Source of the DNA: Multifurca ochricompacta
Lineage: Eukaryota > Basidiomycota > Agaricomycetes > Russulales > Russulaceae
Reading direction: 5' to 3'
Length of the DNA: 31,826 nucleotides
NCBI GenBank assembly: GCA_022496185.1
Contig: WTXG01000358.1
Span: forward strand, 1-31,826
A program made the position numbers and the translations under genes. Below the pieces are notes generated by a model. It had not been told where the DNA came from. It did no database searches and saw nothing but the letters and a program-made list of their open reading frames with translations. Positions within the stretch are counted from its first letter, which is position 1. Every line of letters starts with the position of its first letter. Of the stretch, positions 20,289 to 31,400 are shown piece by piece.

Positions 20289-20357
20289 ATTGAAAGAAAC
20301 AGGTTTGCTCACTTGAGTGCTGAGCTTTATATATTAAAGAGTATGTGAGGGTTGGGT
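17849..20357. repeat. 2.5-kb segmental duplication, copy A
   Basis: It pairs in direct orientation with 24371-26846. It starts at GAGCGTGCGTGCGGCATG and ends around GTATGTGAGGGTTG. The copies match throughout with scattered substitutions and small indels, by eye about 90 percent or better over sampled stretches. It covers nearly all of the monooxygenase gene and its promoter region. In copy A the gene continues leftward beyond the border to its C-terminus, so A is probably the source copy. Confidence 0.9.
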
Positions 20358-21282
20358 TCCTGGCAATAAGTGACAAAATAGATGGATATGAAGGGTCTTA
20401 TGTACTTGGATGCACAAGGGACTGCAGAGAAGGGAAATGAGACTGAAGTGAAGCGACCCTTCTCTGCAGTCACTATGTACATGCAGAGTGTGGGTAAGTA
20501 AAGCGGAAGGAATAGGTTAAGACAGACACGATGATTTGTCAGTGTTTGATCATAACTTGCTTATATAATGGCTGATGTCTTTGACCCATGACAGCCATGT
20601 AGCAGATAAACATCAGGACTGTTTTTTGACCCTCTATAGCAGCTCTATATACATTTGCATGTTCCTAGATGTACTATATAAGCTATTAAACTAATCTCAT
20701 TAACAATCAGATGCCTGATTTTGGATGTATTAGGATCATATCACTATCTGATCTCATCATAGTTACCCAGCATCTCTGCTCAATCTATTCTGGTATTTTG
20801 GCTCAACATTTGGTCTGAACAATATCTTAGGATTAAGTCACAAGTAATATCACATACAGGGAAGGAGTCAAGAGATAAGAGACAAAGTGGTCAGTAGGAG
20901 ATTGGACTACAGTACAGTTAGCACTAGAGAATCTAGTAGTATAGATTGCCTGACCTTACCTTTCCCAGGAGGTCTGAGTCAGTTGCCCTTTTTGACCTTG
21001 CACTCACGCCCGAGACTTACCATCGAGTCATCACCTCACCATCACCACTGCGCCGGTCTTTTCCTTCCCCTCAGCTTACTTCAAAACACCACAGCGACTT
21101 CACTTGTCTCTTCTTAACCCTTACGATCGCCCTCAACATAGTCTCGCATCCAGCCTTGTAATCGCCCAACGAGGCTCAAGTTTTGTCTCTGTGCAAGCCT
21201 TGCAAACGCGGCGATACTAAGACCGCCCAGCCTCAACGGAGTTCTGCCCCTTGAAGGCTTCGCCGTCACCTCGTACCCCTGC
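20358..21282. other. Intergenic region upstream of the ANK-RCC1-BTB gene
   Basis: No coding domain was recognised. It holds a perfect 15-bp inverted repeat (20420-20434 and 20457-20471, 22-nt loop; arms GACTGCAGAGAAGGG). AT-rich sequence with TATA-like runs follows near 20650-20690. From about 21000 to 21282 it becomes C/T-rich, as fungal promoters and leaders often are, just before the ATG at 21283. Confidence 0.5.
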
Positions 21283-24200
21283 ATGACCTCGCTCCATGCC
21301 TACTTTTACTATCGAGACCAAGTTGCCTTTCAGCGGCAGCTTGCCGCCGCTTCTGCAACTGACGTCAACGCGCGAGACTGGCTAGGTCGCACCGTTTTGC
21401 ATCTCGCTTGCGCTGCTTTGGATGCGGCGGCCACCGAATATGTGCGGATGCTTCTCGCCCACCCTGGGATTAGCGTGAACTTGCAGGATGTGGAGAATCA
21501 TTGGACAGCGTTGCACCGCGCACTGTATAACGGGAATCTTTCTGCTGGGCACGTATCTTGGCACGCTACATCATGCCCTGTGATATAATGTTGAGCTATC
21601 ATATAGAATCCTTTTACTGCAGAGGAGCGATACCGACACTGCATTAAAGGATGTAGAGGGATATCGAGCCTTCGACCTCTACAATACTACTGTCGAGGAT
21701 ACGATGCCAAATAAATATAAAATCCCAGCTGGTCTTGAACTGTACACATGGGGCGCGAATAGGTGAGCCAGCGCCTGGACTCGTATATTCCGCATTTTCC
21801 TTATGCAGGCTCATTACAGGAATGCCTCCCTTGGCCATGGTAATACCGACGATCGTATTCATCCTGAACAGGTTGTCCTTAGACCTCGTAACGTGGATGG
21901 ACATGACGCGGATGAACGTGACGTGGACTCACGCAAAAGCGAAACAATTGCGCTCAAGCTGCAGCACGCCCTGGTTCGAGATGTTCAAATGTCGCGACTG
22001 CATACCGGTATGTCAAGAATATTTTTTCTAATCAAACTATCCTTCTCGTGAAGGCACTGCCCACTCCATAGCGCACCGAGATTTGCGATCGCTGGCAAGA
22101 AGTTTTCTTCTGACCATTTCTTTTCAACAGTGGTAGTTACCGATGAGTCTCGCGTCAACATCCGCACATGTGGCTTTGCTAGCACGGGACGGTACGTTAC
22201 TTTTAATATGCCACATGACTTCTTTAGCTGATGTCAATTTTACGCGTAGGCTTGGCCCTGGTGGTGGTCAACATACACAACCCTCACTCTCACCAATAAT
22301 CCAGCTAGCGTCCGATGTTAAGATTACCGCCATCGCGGTCGGCCAGGACCACACCCTCGCTCTTACATCAGACGGCGTCGTTTTCTCCTGGGGCCTTGGG
22401 CGCTTCTCTCAGCTGGGATACGATGTACCTGCGCCTCATGTGCAGAGCTCACCACGGGTTATCAGTGGTCCCCTGAGGCGCGAGCGCGTACGGGGTGTTG
22501 CTGCATGTAAGAGCGCGAGCGCATGCTGGACCGACAATGCATTATTCACATGGGGGAAGAACAACGGTCAGCTTGGGTACGACAAGAATGCAAGTCCAGT
22601 ACAACCTATCCCAAGGGTAGTCACGAAGGTTACGAAACCTGTAATTTCTGTTGCTCTGAATGTGCGTGTAAACCGCAGCTCGGGTGTATTAACCTAACTC
22701 CCTTTGCCCAGGACACTGCGATGGTCTGTCTTCTGGCAACACAGGATGTGATACTTCTTTGCAACGACGCTCAATCTCGTGTCACGTTTCCATCCCCGAC
22801 GCGCCTTCCACTCGACTTTCTGGCCTATCGACCACCCTAGGCTTCCCGAACCATAACCACCGCGCAAGTGTTTTGCAACGAGAGCATGTTTTCCACAGTC
22901 TCATCTGCTGGCGAGATATTCACTTTCAACGTTCCGACGCCCCCTGCTCCAGGCGAGCGTCCCATTCCCGTACAACCGCAGCGTGTTTGGGCACTTCGAA
23001 AGCAATGGAGCGCCGTACACGTATGCCGCACTATCGGCTCTCTCTCCTCGAGGCTGAGGAGGTGATTATAGGATGCGGCCCTTGGTAGCGATGGGTCACT
23101 TATTATATGCACCGAGTCAGGGCATGTTTTTGTGCGCTCGCGGAGCAGTGGTGCCAAAGCATCGCCTTTTGTGCGCGTGACGGGATTGCAACGTGCCGTC
23201 GCGGTGCGTGCCAACGGCACGGGCGGCTTGGCTGCTCTACGCCAGCCTTATCGGCCGCCAGAAATTGCGCTCGTGGGGAACAATTTCGTAGAGGACATAG
23301 CACGTTTGCGGCCGTACATCTCATTTACGCGCACGGAGAATGAGTGTATGCGCATCGAGCCCAAAACTAGGAACTTTGGCGAGCCAGGCGACTAAGGTGC
23401 TGCCTCGTTTTATGGTGGGTGACGAAGAGGACCCGGTTTCGAGAGAGAAGCGCTCGCACGTGATGGGCAAGCGATTTCGTTTTTTTTTTGTAATCGATTT
23501 TATTCGCGCTTGCGGGACGGTGCCCAATCGCGCGGCCACATCCGGATACAATGTAGCTACTGTTACTACGGACAAAGGAGGGAATCGATGGTGCTAAACC
23601 CAGAGGGAAAACACTATGTAAAGTTCTAAGGCAGAGAGGCCATACAGAAACCAGAGGCCATGCAGCAAACATGATAAGTGAAAAATTTACAAGTCACCAA
23701 GGTCCACCCACTTAATCCGGCTCGCGGGGGCAGCGTGAGGCAATCGGGCCCGCGAAGGCCCGTGTGTCCTGGAGGAACTCCAGCAGGTGGTCCACGTGTC
23801 CGCAGTGATTGAAGACCTGAGGCCAGGTAAGGCCGTCAAGGTCCCTGGGGGTTAGCATCCATATCACCCACGCCTGGGCATACAAGGGGCAGTGTAGGAG
23901 GACATGTTCTAACGTCGCTAGGGAAATGTGCAGGAGATTTCTATGCCTCTGGGATATTCTTGCTCAGGATCGGACCGCGCGGGGTAGATCTGGTGTCTTG
24001 GGCCAGGGGATATTTGCAATAAGTAGATTAACCCATGGTGCAGACCTCGTGCTTCGTATGCAAGGTTCAACTGAGCTTCCTGTACACAGAGTCGTGCTCT
24101 CTGCAGGTTGTGCCGCTCTCGCTCGCGTACTCGGTGACCTTGGCAGTCTTCACGATCGCGAGTCTGGGGTTTCCGTCAAGCTCCTGCCAGCGCCAAGCCC

Positions 24201-24370
24201 TCGAAACGGCGCGGGACCCCCACGGGCGTTAGCAGAGACCCCTCGCCTTGCCATCGCCGGCGTGCACCCCTTTCGATGCTTGTATTGGTGCACTATCTAT
24301 ATACGGACACATTATTGGCCATCGGTGAACCACGTCTTACACGTTCCACCGCAGAGGCGTTCGCGCACGG
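21283..24370 (+). pseudogene. ANK-RCC1-BTB protein (IBTK-like), disrupted and truncated
   Basis: ATG 21283 opens ankyrin repeats (NARDWLGRTVLHLACA, NHWTALHRALYNGN), then KDVEGYRAFDLYN, an RCC1 run (LYTWGANRNASLGHG, VFSWGLGRFSQLGYD, LFTWGKNNGQLGYD) and a partial BTB domain (HGADLVLRMQG...LPVHRVVLSAG). This order is that of IBTK, a BTB adaptor of cullin-3 ligases in animals; the role in fungi is inferred. Introns with good GT..AG ends are 21553-21622, 21763-21819, 22008-22130, 22192-22249, 22662-22711 and 23021-23071, and each keeps the frame. Lesions are TAG at 22838-22840, a frame change near 23340-23395, a LINE at 23479-23935, a frame change near 24268, and loss of the rest at the border of monooxygenase copy B. 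A functional copy may exist elsewhere. Confidence 0.88.
23479..23935 (-). mobile_element. 5'-truncated LINE inserted in the BTB exon
   Basis: On the minus strand it ends in a poly(A) (poly(T) at 23480-23489). It carries the C-terminus of a LINE ORF2: LEHVLLHCPLYAQAWVIW with the His..Cys of a zinc-binding tail, then ...PREPD and stop TAA (23714-23712), then a 3' UTR. GATTTC flanks it at 23473-23478 and 23936-23941; an imperfect 11-bp duplication is possible. Removing it joins host codons ...GKRF to LCLWDILAQD in frame. It shares the protein end and 3' UTR with the LINE at 27187. Confidence 0.85.
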
Positions 24371-26775
24371 GAGCGTGGGTGCGGCATGAAGGCACGAACC
24401 TTGAAGTTCGGGAACATAATCAACCACTACAACCACTGAGAGTCGATGAATTGCTTACCTGACCATAGGGCGATTACACGACCTTCAGCATTCTTGTACC
24501 AACGAACGACAACGATCCGTATAGACTGTCTGCCAAAACGGAAAAAAAAACAGACAAAAACAAACGCGTTTCATGATTCATGTCAGCTCCCCCCCACCAA
24601 AAAAAGCCCATGCGAGCTGCAGTAATGTTGCCTTTGGGAAGAATGCCTATACGAAGTAACGAAATATAAACCCGATAGTCACCAACCAGAGAGAGAAATA
24701 AGTTCCAGTGTTGGAAACAACACTCCTCCTATAAGCCCTCCAATCATCCACCGCGATCGTTTAACCTCAATACTCTTCAACCTCTCACACTGCAACTTCA
24801 AACTCGCACTGACCACATACTCAACCTGACATCAAATATAGCAAGTAACAGAACCCGAATTCACAGCTAAGTTGGGTCCACCTCCAACGAACAAATTCGG
24901 GAAATCATCCATCGCAATAGAGAGGTAAGCTTCCGCGCCTCCAGTTGCGGCCCAATGTGCGTTGAGCGCTAGACCGTCCCTTCGAGGACGGTGAATGGGA
25001 AACGATACGAGACGTCTAATCCGTCACGCAGACGAGCACGTCGATGTGTTCAGCACTTCCGTCTTCGAGCTCGATGCTCTGTAGGTGTGAACCGTGCGAT
25101 TGGTGTCGACTGGAGTGTTGTCTGTGGAAAATAACAGACAGTGCAGTAAATTATATCTGGCAAGTGCCCATTGGTCGCCCCGCCCCTCACATTTTCCGTG
25201 CATAAAGCTTCCAAAGAGCCGGGACCGGGTGTAAGACGACGACAGCAGACGATGAATTGTGGAACGACCGAGAGCGAGCACGGCACGGTACACGGTCAAT
25301 CCACTTGAGCACTGAAGAGACAGTTTACTTTTCTCTATGAGCTCCGGATGTGCAGCGAGTCGTCTTTTCATTTCTCGCTTGAATAGTTCTCCAACCAACT
25401 TCTGCAAGTCCGAGCCTCGGATAGTAGTCTGAGCAACTGACTAGAGCGAGAGAAATTCCAGTTTCAGAGGGGTGATCGTCACCCAAGACAGAATAGAGAA
25501 CATACATTAAGATCTGGTTCAATCTTGGGCCTGAACTCTTTATAGTATTTCTCGTTTCTCTGAATATAAATCTTTGGAGATTAGAGAAGTCAGTGTGACT
25601 GTGAATCTCTATCTATGTACGTGAAAGATCATGTGATGCATACAGTCGTCGCTCCCTGGATCACAACCGGCGATTTCGAGCATGGTGCGGAGGGAGAATG
25701 ACTCTCCGATCCACGTCTTTGAGATGATGTAGTTTACGATCGACTTGACTAAGGACTGAAGCGCAGTGACAAGTTGGATTCCGGAAGAACCCTTAAAAGG
25801 ACAAGATCCCAGTCAGACGATACGGAAGAGTGCGTTGGGGGGGAGGAGGACTTAGCACGCTACCAGTCACGCACATTTCCAATGATACCAATGGCCTTAT
25901 ATCCCCCCAGTCCTTCACACCTTCTTCCAACCCACCCTCCTCGGTGATGTCCCACTGCGCACTGCGCAGTACGCGTCCACGAAAATCGCCAAGACCTGGA
26001 ATGAAGGATACCTACACCCATGAGAAGCAGGTACGTCTTGTCCTCAATCTCCGCGTCACCGTCTCCATCACGCTGGATCCTGAGGTGTCATTTGCCCGTC
26101 GCCTCATCCCACGAGGCCTGCGTGAGCTCGTGTTGCAGTTAAATGTGGCGCATAAGCTTGTACTTTTCGACCACTCGATTGAGGTAAGCAAGGATCTCGG
26201 GCCCAGAGGCGTAGAATCCGGACCAGTCTACCTACCACCCTCAAGAGTACATCAGTTTGGTAAATCTAAAGGTGGATGGGTGTTTTCTTGGCCCACATCT
26301 TCTGAGAAAGCGACGCACATTGGTCTCGAAGCCATATTGGTACTGGATAGATGCGTGAATGGAGGTATCCGACTTGAGAGCGAGCGACGACAGGGAAGTG
26401 TCTTCCACTGTCTGTGGGAGGGTATATCACAATGTGAGTCCGACTGACTGAACTGAAGACTGAAGATAGATGGGAAGATGACTCTCAGAGGGTATCTGTT
26501 AACGAACCAAGTACCGCCGATCCGCCTCTCCTTTTCATAGACTGTCAACTCGATGTTTGGCACCTTCCGTGCAAAGCTATAGAATAATGGAAGTTGGTGA
26601 GAAACTATAGAGAACAAAAGAAGAATGTTTTGCACTGAATGGCTGCGAGGATGCCACAGGTTCGGACACCGATGCATACAACTTTGATAGGACGATACTC
26701 ACCAATGGCAAAGTGGCTGAGTTGAAAGTTCTCAGAGTGACTCCTGGTGTTCTCATGCGTTTGGGAAGAGGCCAT
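24371..26775 (-). pseudogene. FAD-dependent monooxygenase, copy B, truncated and decayed
   Basis: This is the duplicate of the copy A gene, with ATG at 26775. Recognisable are the FAD exon start (GEYRPIKVVCIG), PNIELTVYEKERRIGGTWFVNRYP, DWSGFYASGPEILAYLNRV, CRRLTPGPGSLEALCTENV and the degenerate VLVC region. The fingerprint His is changed: FRGRVLRSAQW replaces FRGRVLHSAQW (about 25950-25984), which would hurt catalysis. The ATP-ase-like P-loop seen elsewhere is absent, as expected for this family. Single-base deletions occur near 24980 and 25023 and create an early stop. The C-terminal codons after SCLHAA are missing, replaced by antisense of the ANK-RCC1-BTB gene. The TATA-like run upstream is changed by one base relative to copy A. 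Confidence 0.8.
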
Positions 26776-26846
26776 GTTGATAGAAATGGGTTTTCTCACT
26801 TGAGTGCTGAGCTTGATATATTAAAGAGTCTGTGGGGGTTGAGTTT
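24371..26846. repeat. 2.5-kb segmental duplication, copy B
   Basis: Direct repeat of 17849-20357. Its left border is where both the monooxygenase copy (lacking its last exon part) and the ANK-RCC1-BTB gene stop. It has extra small deletions relative to copy A, for example in the region 24975-25025. Confidence 0.9.
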
Positions 26847-27186
26847 CGTGGGTATAAGAACCTTGGCGATAAGGGTAAATGATTCTACCTTGGCTAAGCC
26901 CAAAAATCAGCGGTTGTGGTGGAGGCACGATCGGGAACAGAGAGTAGCATGTGGCCCATCCTCGCGGTGGTGATAGACAGACCTCCTGGTTAACAAGGAC
27001 GCCGCATAACGGCGGCGCAGAGGCCACGTTTTGAAGTGAAGGGTGTAGAAGGGATGGGAGTGAGGTTGAAGTAGCTTTTGGGTGTGTGTGTGAGTATGTG
27101 AGTGTCAACTCAGTGCCGTCCATCACTCCCTATGGCCCAGGAGGGCCGTTAGAGCCGAGTTTCGTGTGCTTGAGCATGTCCTTTGG
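26847..27186. other. Intergenic stretch between copy B and LINE
   Basis: No gene was recognised. It contains a short GT-rich run (about 27082-27100) and a GC-rich inverted repeat (GCCGC...GCGGC, about 27001-27016). A minus-strand open frame of 101 codons at 26821-27126 has a skewed, Pro/Ser-rich composition and resembles no family I know. Confidence 0.4.
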
Positions 27187-28000
27187 GTTTTTTATTATTG
27201 ATTGATTTATTATTCGCGCTTCAAGACCATGCCCAAATCGCGCGGCTACTACAGGTACATAATAGCTACTGTTTGAACGAGTTGTGGAAGTAGAGTGAAA
27301 CCCCTTGATAGGGGGAAAGGTGTTGGAAAAGAGTGTGCATAAAGCAGGAAAGTGAAGAGGAAAGAATGTAAAGTGGAGAGAGAGGCTGGGTCAAAGTGTA
27401 AAGGTGAACTTACCCATACTACCCAACTTCACCGACTCAGACTTAATCCGGCTCGCGAGGTCGCTCCGACGAAAACAGCCTTGTGAAGAAGGCCCGCGTG
27501 TCCTGAATGAAAGTGAGCAAGTCCTCGATGAAGGGCATGCAGGTGAAAAGGAGGTGCCAACGCACAGGGTCTTGTTCCAGGGCCCAGTCAGGGAGAAACT
27601 GCACTGCAATGAGTGTCACCTGGTGGAGTAAAGGGAGCAGTGGAGAAGAATGTGGGGAAAAGTGGCAGGGGTGGTGTCATCACAGGTACAGAGACGAGTG
27701 AGGAGGGGTTTGGTAGGGTGGAATCGCTCAGTGTATTCGGCGATGAGGGCATGGCCCATGGCTAGGCGCATGGTGGTGGATGTGGTGAGCTGCCTGAAGG
27801 GAACCAGGCGGGGTTTAGTCACGGCGGACCAGAGGGGGTGGTTGTGCCCTGAGGGGCGTCGAAAGTGGGGTGGATGGAGAGGGAGTAAGCTTGATTGTCC
27901 CGGCAGTCAGGGTGGCAGCCGCCCGGATCGTAGCCATTCTTCTTGTCAATCAATTACTGAAGGTGCGAAGGCGGGAGAGGGACTTCCACTTGACTGGGGA
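27187..28000 (-). mobile_element. LINE fragment (ORF2 C-terminus and 3' UTR)
   Basis: A minus-strand non-LTR retrotransposon remnant. A poly(T) run at about 27188-27193 marks the poly(A) end. The ORF2 C-terminus reads through shifted frames: MRLAMGHALIAEYTERF, then LCTCDDTTPATFPHILLHC (a CxC..H..C zinc-binding tail typical of LINE ORF2), then LTFIQDTRAF and PREPD with stop TAA (27445-27443). It shares its end and the TTATTCGCGCTT...CGCGCGGC 3' UTR with the LINE at 23479. The 5' border is uncertain and no target duplication was found. Confidence 0.75.
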
Positions 28001-28339
28001 AGGTTGCTTGTCAAGTGCAGTGGTGTTTCTGCTGAGACGGGCTAGTAGCGACCGGATAGTTGAGGACCGGACAGCCGGTGGACTTGATCTATTGATTGTG
28101 ATAAGATAATCTAAAGTCCATCAACAATTGCACACACAACACGTTCCTTCGACAATTGAGTAGTTATATCTCTCTCACTCAAAAAAAATAAAAATAAAAA
28201 ATGGCCAGATGGTCAGTCATGGCCCATTCTGGTGCCGCATCTCCAACATTCAGTTCACTCGTCCTCCAAGATGCAGTATCTATGTTGTCTCTTGTCACCT
28301 CTACATCCCAGCGTCTATCATCGTTTTTAGGCGGCTATC

Positions 28340-28349
28340 TATATATAAA
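28340..28349 (+). promoter_or_regulatory. TATA box of the STAND gene
   Basis: TATATATAAA lies 69 bp before the ATG at 28418. A C/T-rich stretch (about 28370-28412) sits between, as is common around fungal transcript starts. A poly(A)-rich tract lies further up at 28179-28200. Confidence 0.55.
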
Positions 28350-28417
28350 CCATCGATAACCATCCGCCACCTTTCCCAGCGATCCTCTTACTCTTCCCCA
28401 TAACCCAGTCTAGCTTC

Positions 28418-31400
28418 ATGTCTTCAGCTCCTCATACACACAGTCGTACAACTGCCTCCTCTTCTCATTTCAAGCTCATCCTAGATGCTGCTCTGGATGA
28501 GTATCTTACAAACACAGGTATAAATCTGTCTGAACACCAGCTTCTCAATAAGCTGAAGGGATGTGACACTGCGGACGCCGTGATCGACGTACTTCAAGGA
28601 GGAACGTCTGTGTTTAACATGTTCCGGAACGGCAAAAGCAAGACGCGACTTCTAAGGAAACTTAAACCAACCGTGAATATACTCCTTGCCCTCACGAACT
28701 GCGCACCACTCGTAATGGCATTGGTTCGGTGAGTCCTAATTGGTGTGGCCAATTCGCTATGACCGGCTTACAACATGTTCTTATTCAGGTGTTTCCACCC
28801 GCACAGGCCATATTTTCTGCCATTGATGTCCTTCTCTCTGTCCGTATCTCCCTTCTTCCTCCAACCGGTTATCTCACCTTCATTCCAAGGCATCAAAGAA
28901 GATCAGCGATAATTACGATTCTCTACTCAACCTCTTTGAATCCATGCAACGATTTCTCATCCGTCTCAAGATTTACACTTCCCTGAGACTCCCGTTACCG
29001 AGTCCATGCGTGAGAATTTGTCAAGACGATGGCGGAACTGCTCACCATCCTCGCTTTGGCGACGAAACAGATTCAACAAGGACGACTCAGTGAGTGAACT
29101 ACCGTTTCAATGCTGCAACGATGATTAAACATTTGGCAGTGGCTTACGGACGAATGATGATGGGGGATAATGAGGTCCAGGACGCCCTTCAGAGGTTGGA
29201 CAAATTGACCCAGGAAGAGTTCTCGTCGTGGCGGCGCACACATTTAGTAATGTGAACAAGATAATGTGTTCGTCATCCCTTTCGTAGTAAATTATAGACA
29301 AGGCAGCTGAGACATTCTTTGCAGATGACCAGATGGACAAGAATATTCAGACATGGCTGTCACCTCCTGACCCATCCACAAATCACAACATTGCGCGCAA
29401 ACTTTACCATGAGGGAACGCCAAGTGGTTCGTTGAAGGCGAAAGATTCAAGGAATGGAAATCGGAGGGTTCGCTTTGTGGTTAAATGGGAATGGTAGGTT
29501 GACTGCGTTATCTGGGTGCTTCTTGTTGCTGACGATCTTTCTTGAAAGCGGGATCTGGCAAGAGCATCCTTTGGTACGTTTGCCTAGCATTATAGGGTAT
29601 CGCCAGCGCTCATCTGAATGGTCAGTTCCACCATCGTTGAGGATGTCCAGCGTCTGCGTTCTGCTGGATCTGCCTACTTGGCGTACTTTTATTGCGATTT
29701 CGAGACAAGGAAAACAAAATATCCGTGGTCTACTGTCCTCTCTCTTGATACAGTTATATCCCCAGTCAGATGCCTACCGTGCCATCGTCTCTGAATTGTA
29801 CTCGAAACATGATAATGGCCGGAAGCAGCCCGACGAGAAGGTTCTTGCAGAAACTTTAAAGGCCATGCTCGTAACACCCGTTCAGGACGCGATGTACATT
29901 ATCATTGATGCCCTAGACGAGTGTCCCCTCACTGGAATGCCGTCTAAACGCGAAGAAGTATTGGACCTTATCAAAGAACTTGTTGACCTCCGCCTCTCAG
30001 ATTTAAGGATCTGCGTACTAGCCGCCCCGAACCAGACATTCAGTCAGCTTTTACAGAGCTGGTCCATTGTGCTGTATCCCTTCATGCGGAAGGTGGGCAA
30101 ACGCGGGACATCTTCGAATATATCCACTCGACGTCAACACGGACCCCAAAATGAGGGCGTGGGAGGCGGAGAGAAAGGAACTTGTGATCAAACGCTCTCG
30201 GAAAAGGCAAACGGAATGTAAGCTTCAAACTAAAACGAATATTTATTTCGCGATCATTATTCATGTCGTGGTGTAGGTTTAGATGGGTTTTCTGCCAACT
30301 GAGACACTGCGTCGTTGTCAACCAAGGAACTTCTCTTTGATGCTCGAATCACTCCAAAAACACTGGATGAAACATATGAGGCCACGCTACGAGGATCGAG
30401 ATAGTGACTGGAAAGTTGCTCATCGTCTTTCCAATGCCTTGCATTCGCTGTTCGTCCACTCCGAGTCGAGGAGGTTGCGACGATGCTTGAATTCGATTTC
30501 GACGCTGGCATATGCCAAAGCATGACGAACTTGGCAAACACGGACTCTGACGGAGCTGTACTGTCCACATGCTCCAGCTTGGTTGTCATTGTCAATCACG
30601 TTGAGACAAGGAAAAGAGACTCGTGTTGTACAGTTTGCGCACTTCTCTGTGCGGGAATTCCTGACCTCAGACCGGCTGGCGGGATCGACGGAAAGGCGCT
30701 ACCACGTTCTCCCCAAAGAATCGCATAGAGTGCTTGCGCAGACATGCCTGAGCACGCTGCTCGGATTCGACAAGACCACGGACACAATACATCAGAACTT
30801 CCCGTTGTCTCAATACGCGGCAAGATACTGGGTCGATCACGCACGATTCGAAGATGTCTCCTGGATATACGAAAAGGAATGGAAACCTTGTTTGACCCAG
30901 ACAAGACCCATTCCTGGTTGGATTGGAATGTATGACTTGGACTCATACGAGGAGGAGGGGACAGAAGACACTTCGGTACACCCAATATACTACGCGGCTC
31001 ATTGCGGCTTCCCGCAGCTGGTGAATATCTGGGGATTAAGCAACCTGGGAGTGTGAATTATCGAGGTGGCAAATATGATACACCGTTACAAGCGGCATGC
31101 GTGATAGGCCAAAGGGAGATTGTGAAATGGCTGCTAGGCCATGGCGCTAATGTCAATGCAAAGGGCGGCAGTTATGAATATGCTCTGCAGGCAGCGGTAC
31201 ACGATGGACATTTGGAGATCGTGCAATCGCTGTTAGAACATGGCGCTGATGTAATGCGAAGGGCGCATTATGGATATGCTCTGCAGGAAGCAGTACGCAA
31301 TGGACATTTGGAGATCGTGAAATCGCTGCTAGACCATGGTGCTGATGTCAATGCGAAGGGCGGCAGTTATGGATATGCTCTGCAGGCAGCGGCATTCAAT

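Noticed and set aside
25830..26447. Plus-strand frame of 205 codons in duplication copy B
   Set aside because: It is antisense to monooxygenase exons, which carry recognisable family motifs. The matching region of copy A is not open on this strand.
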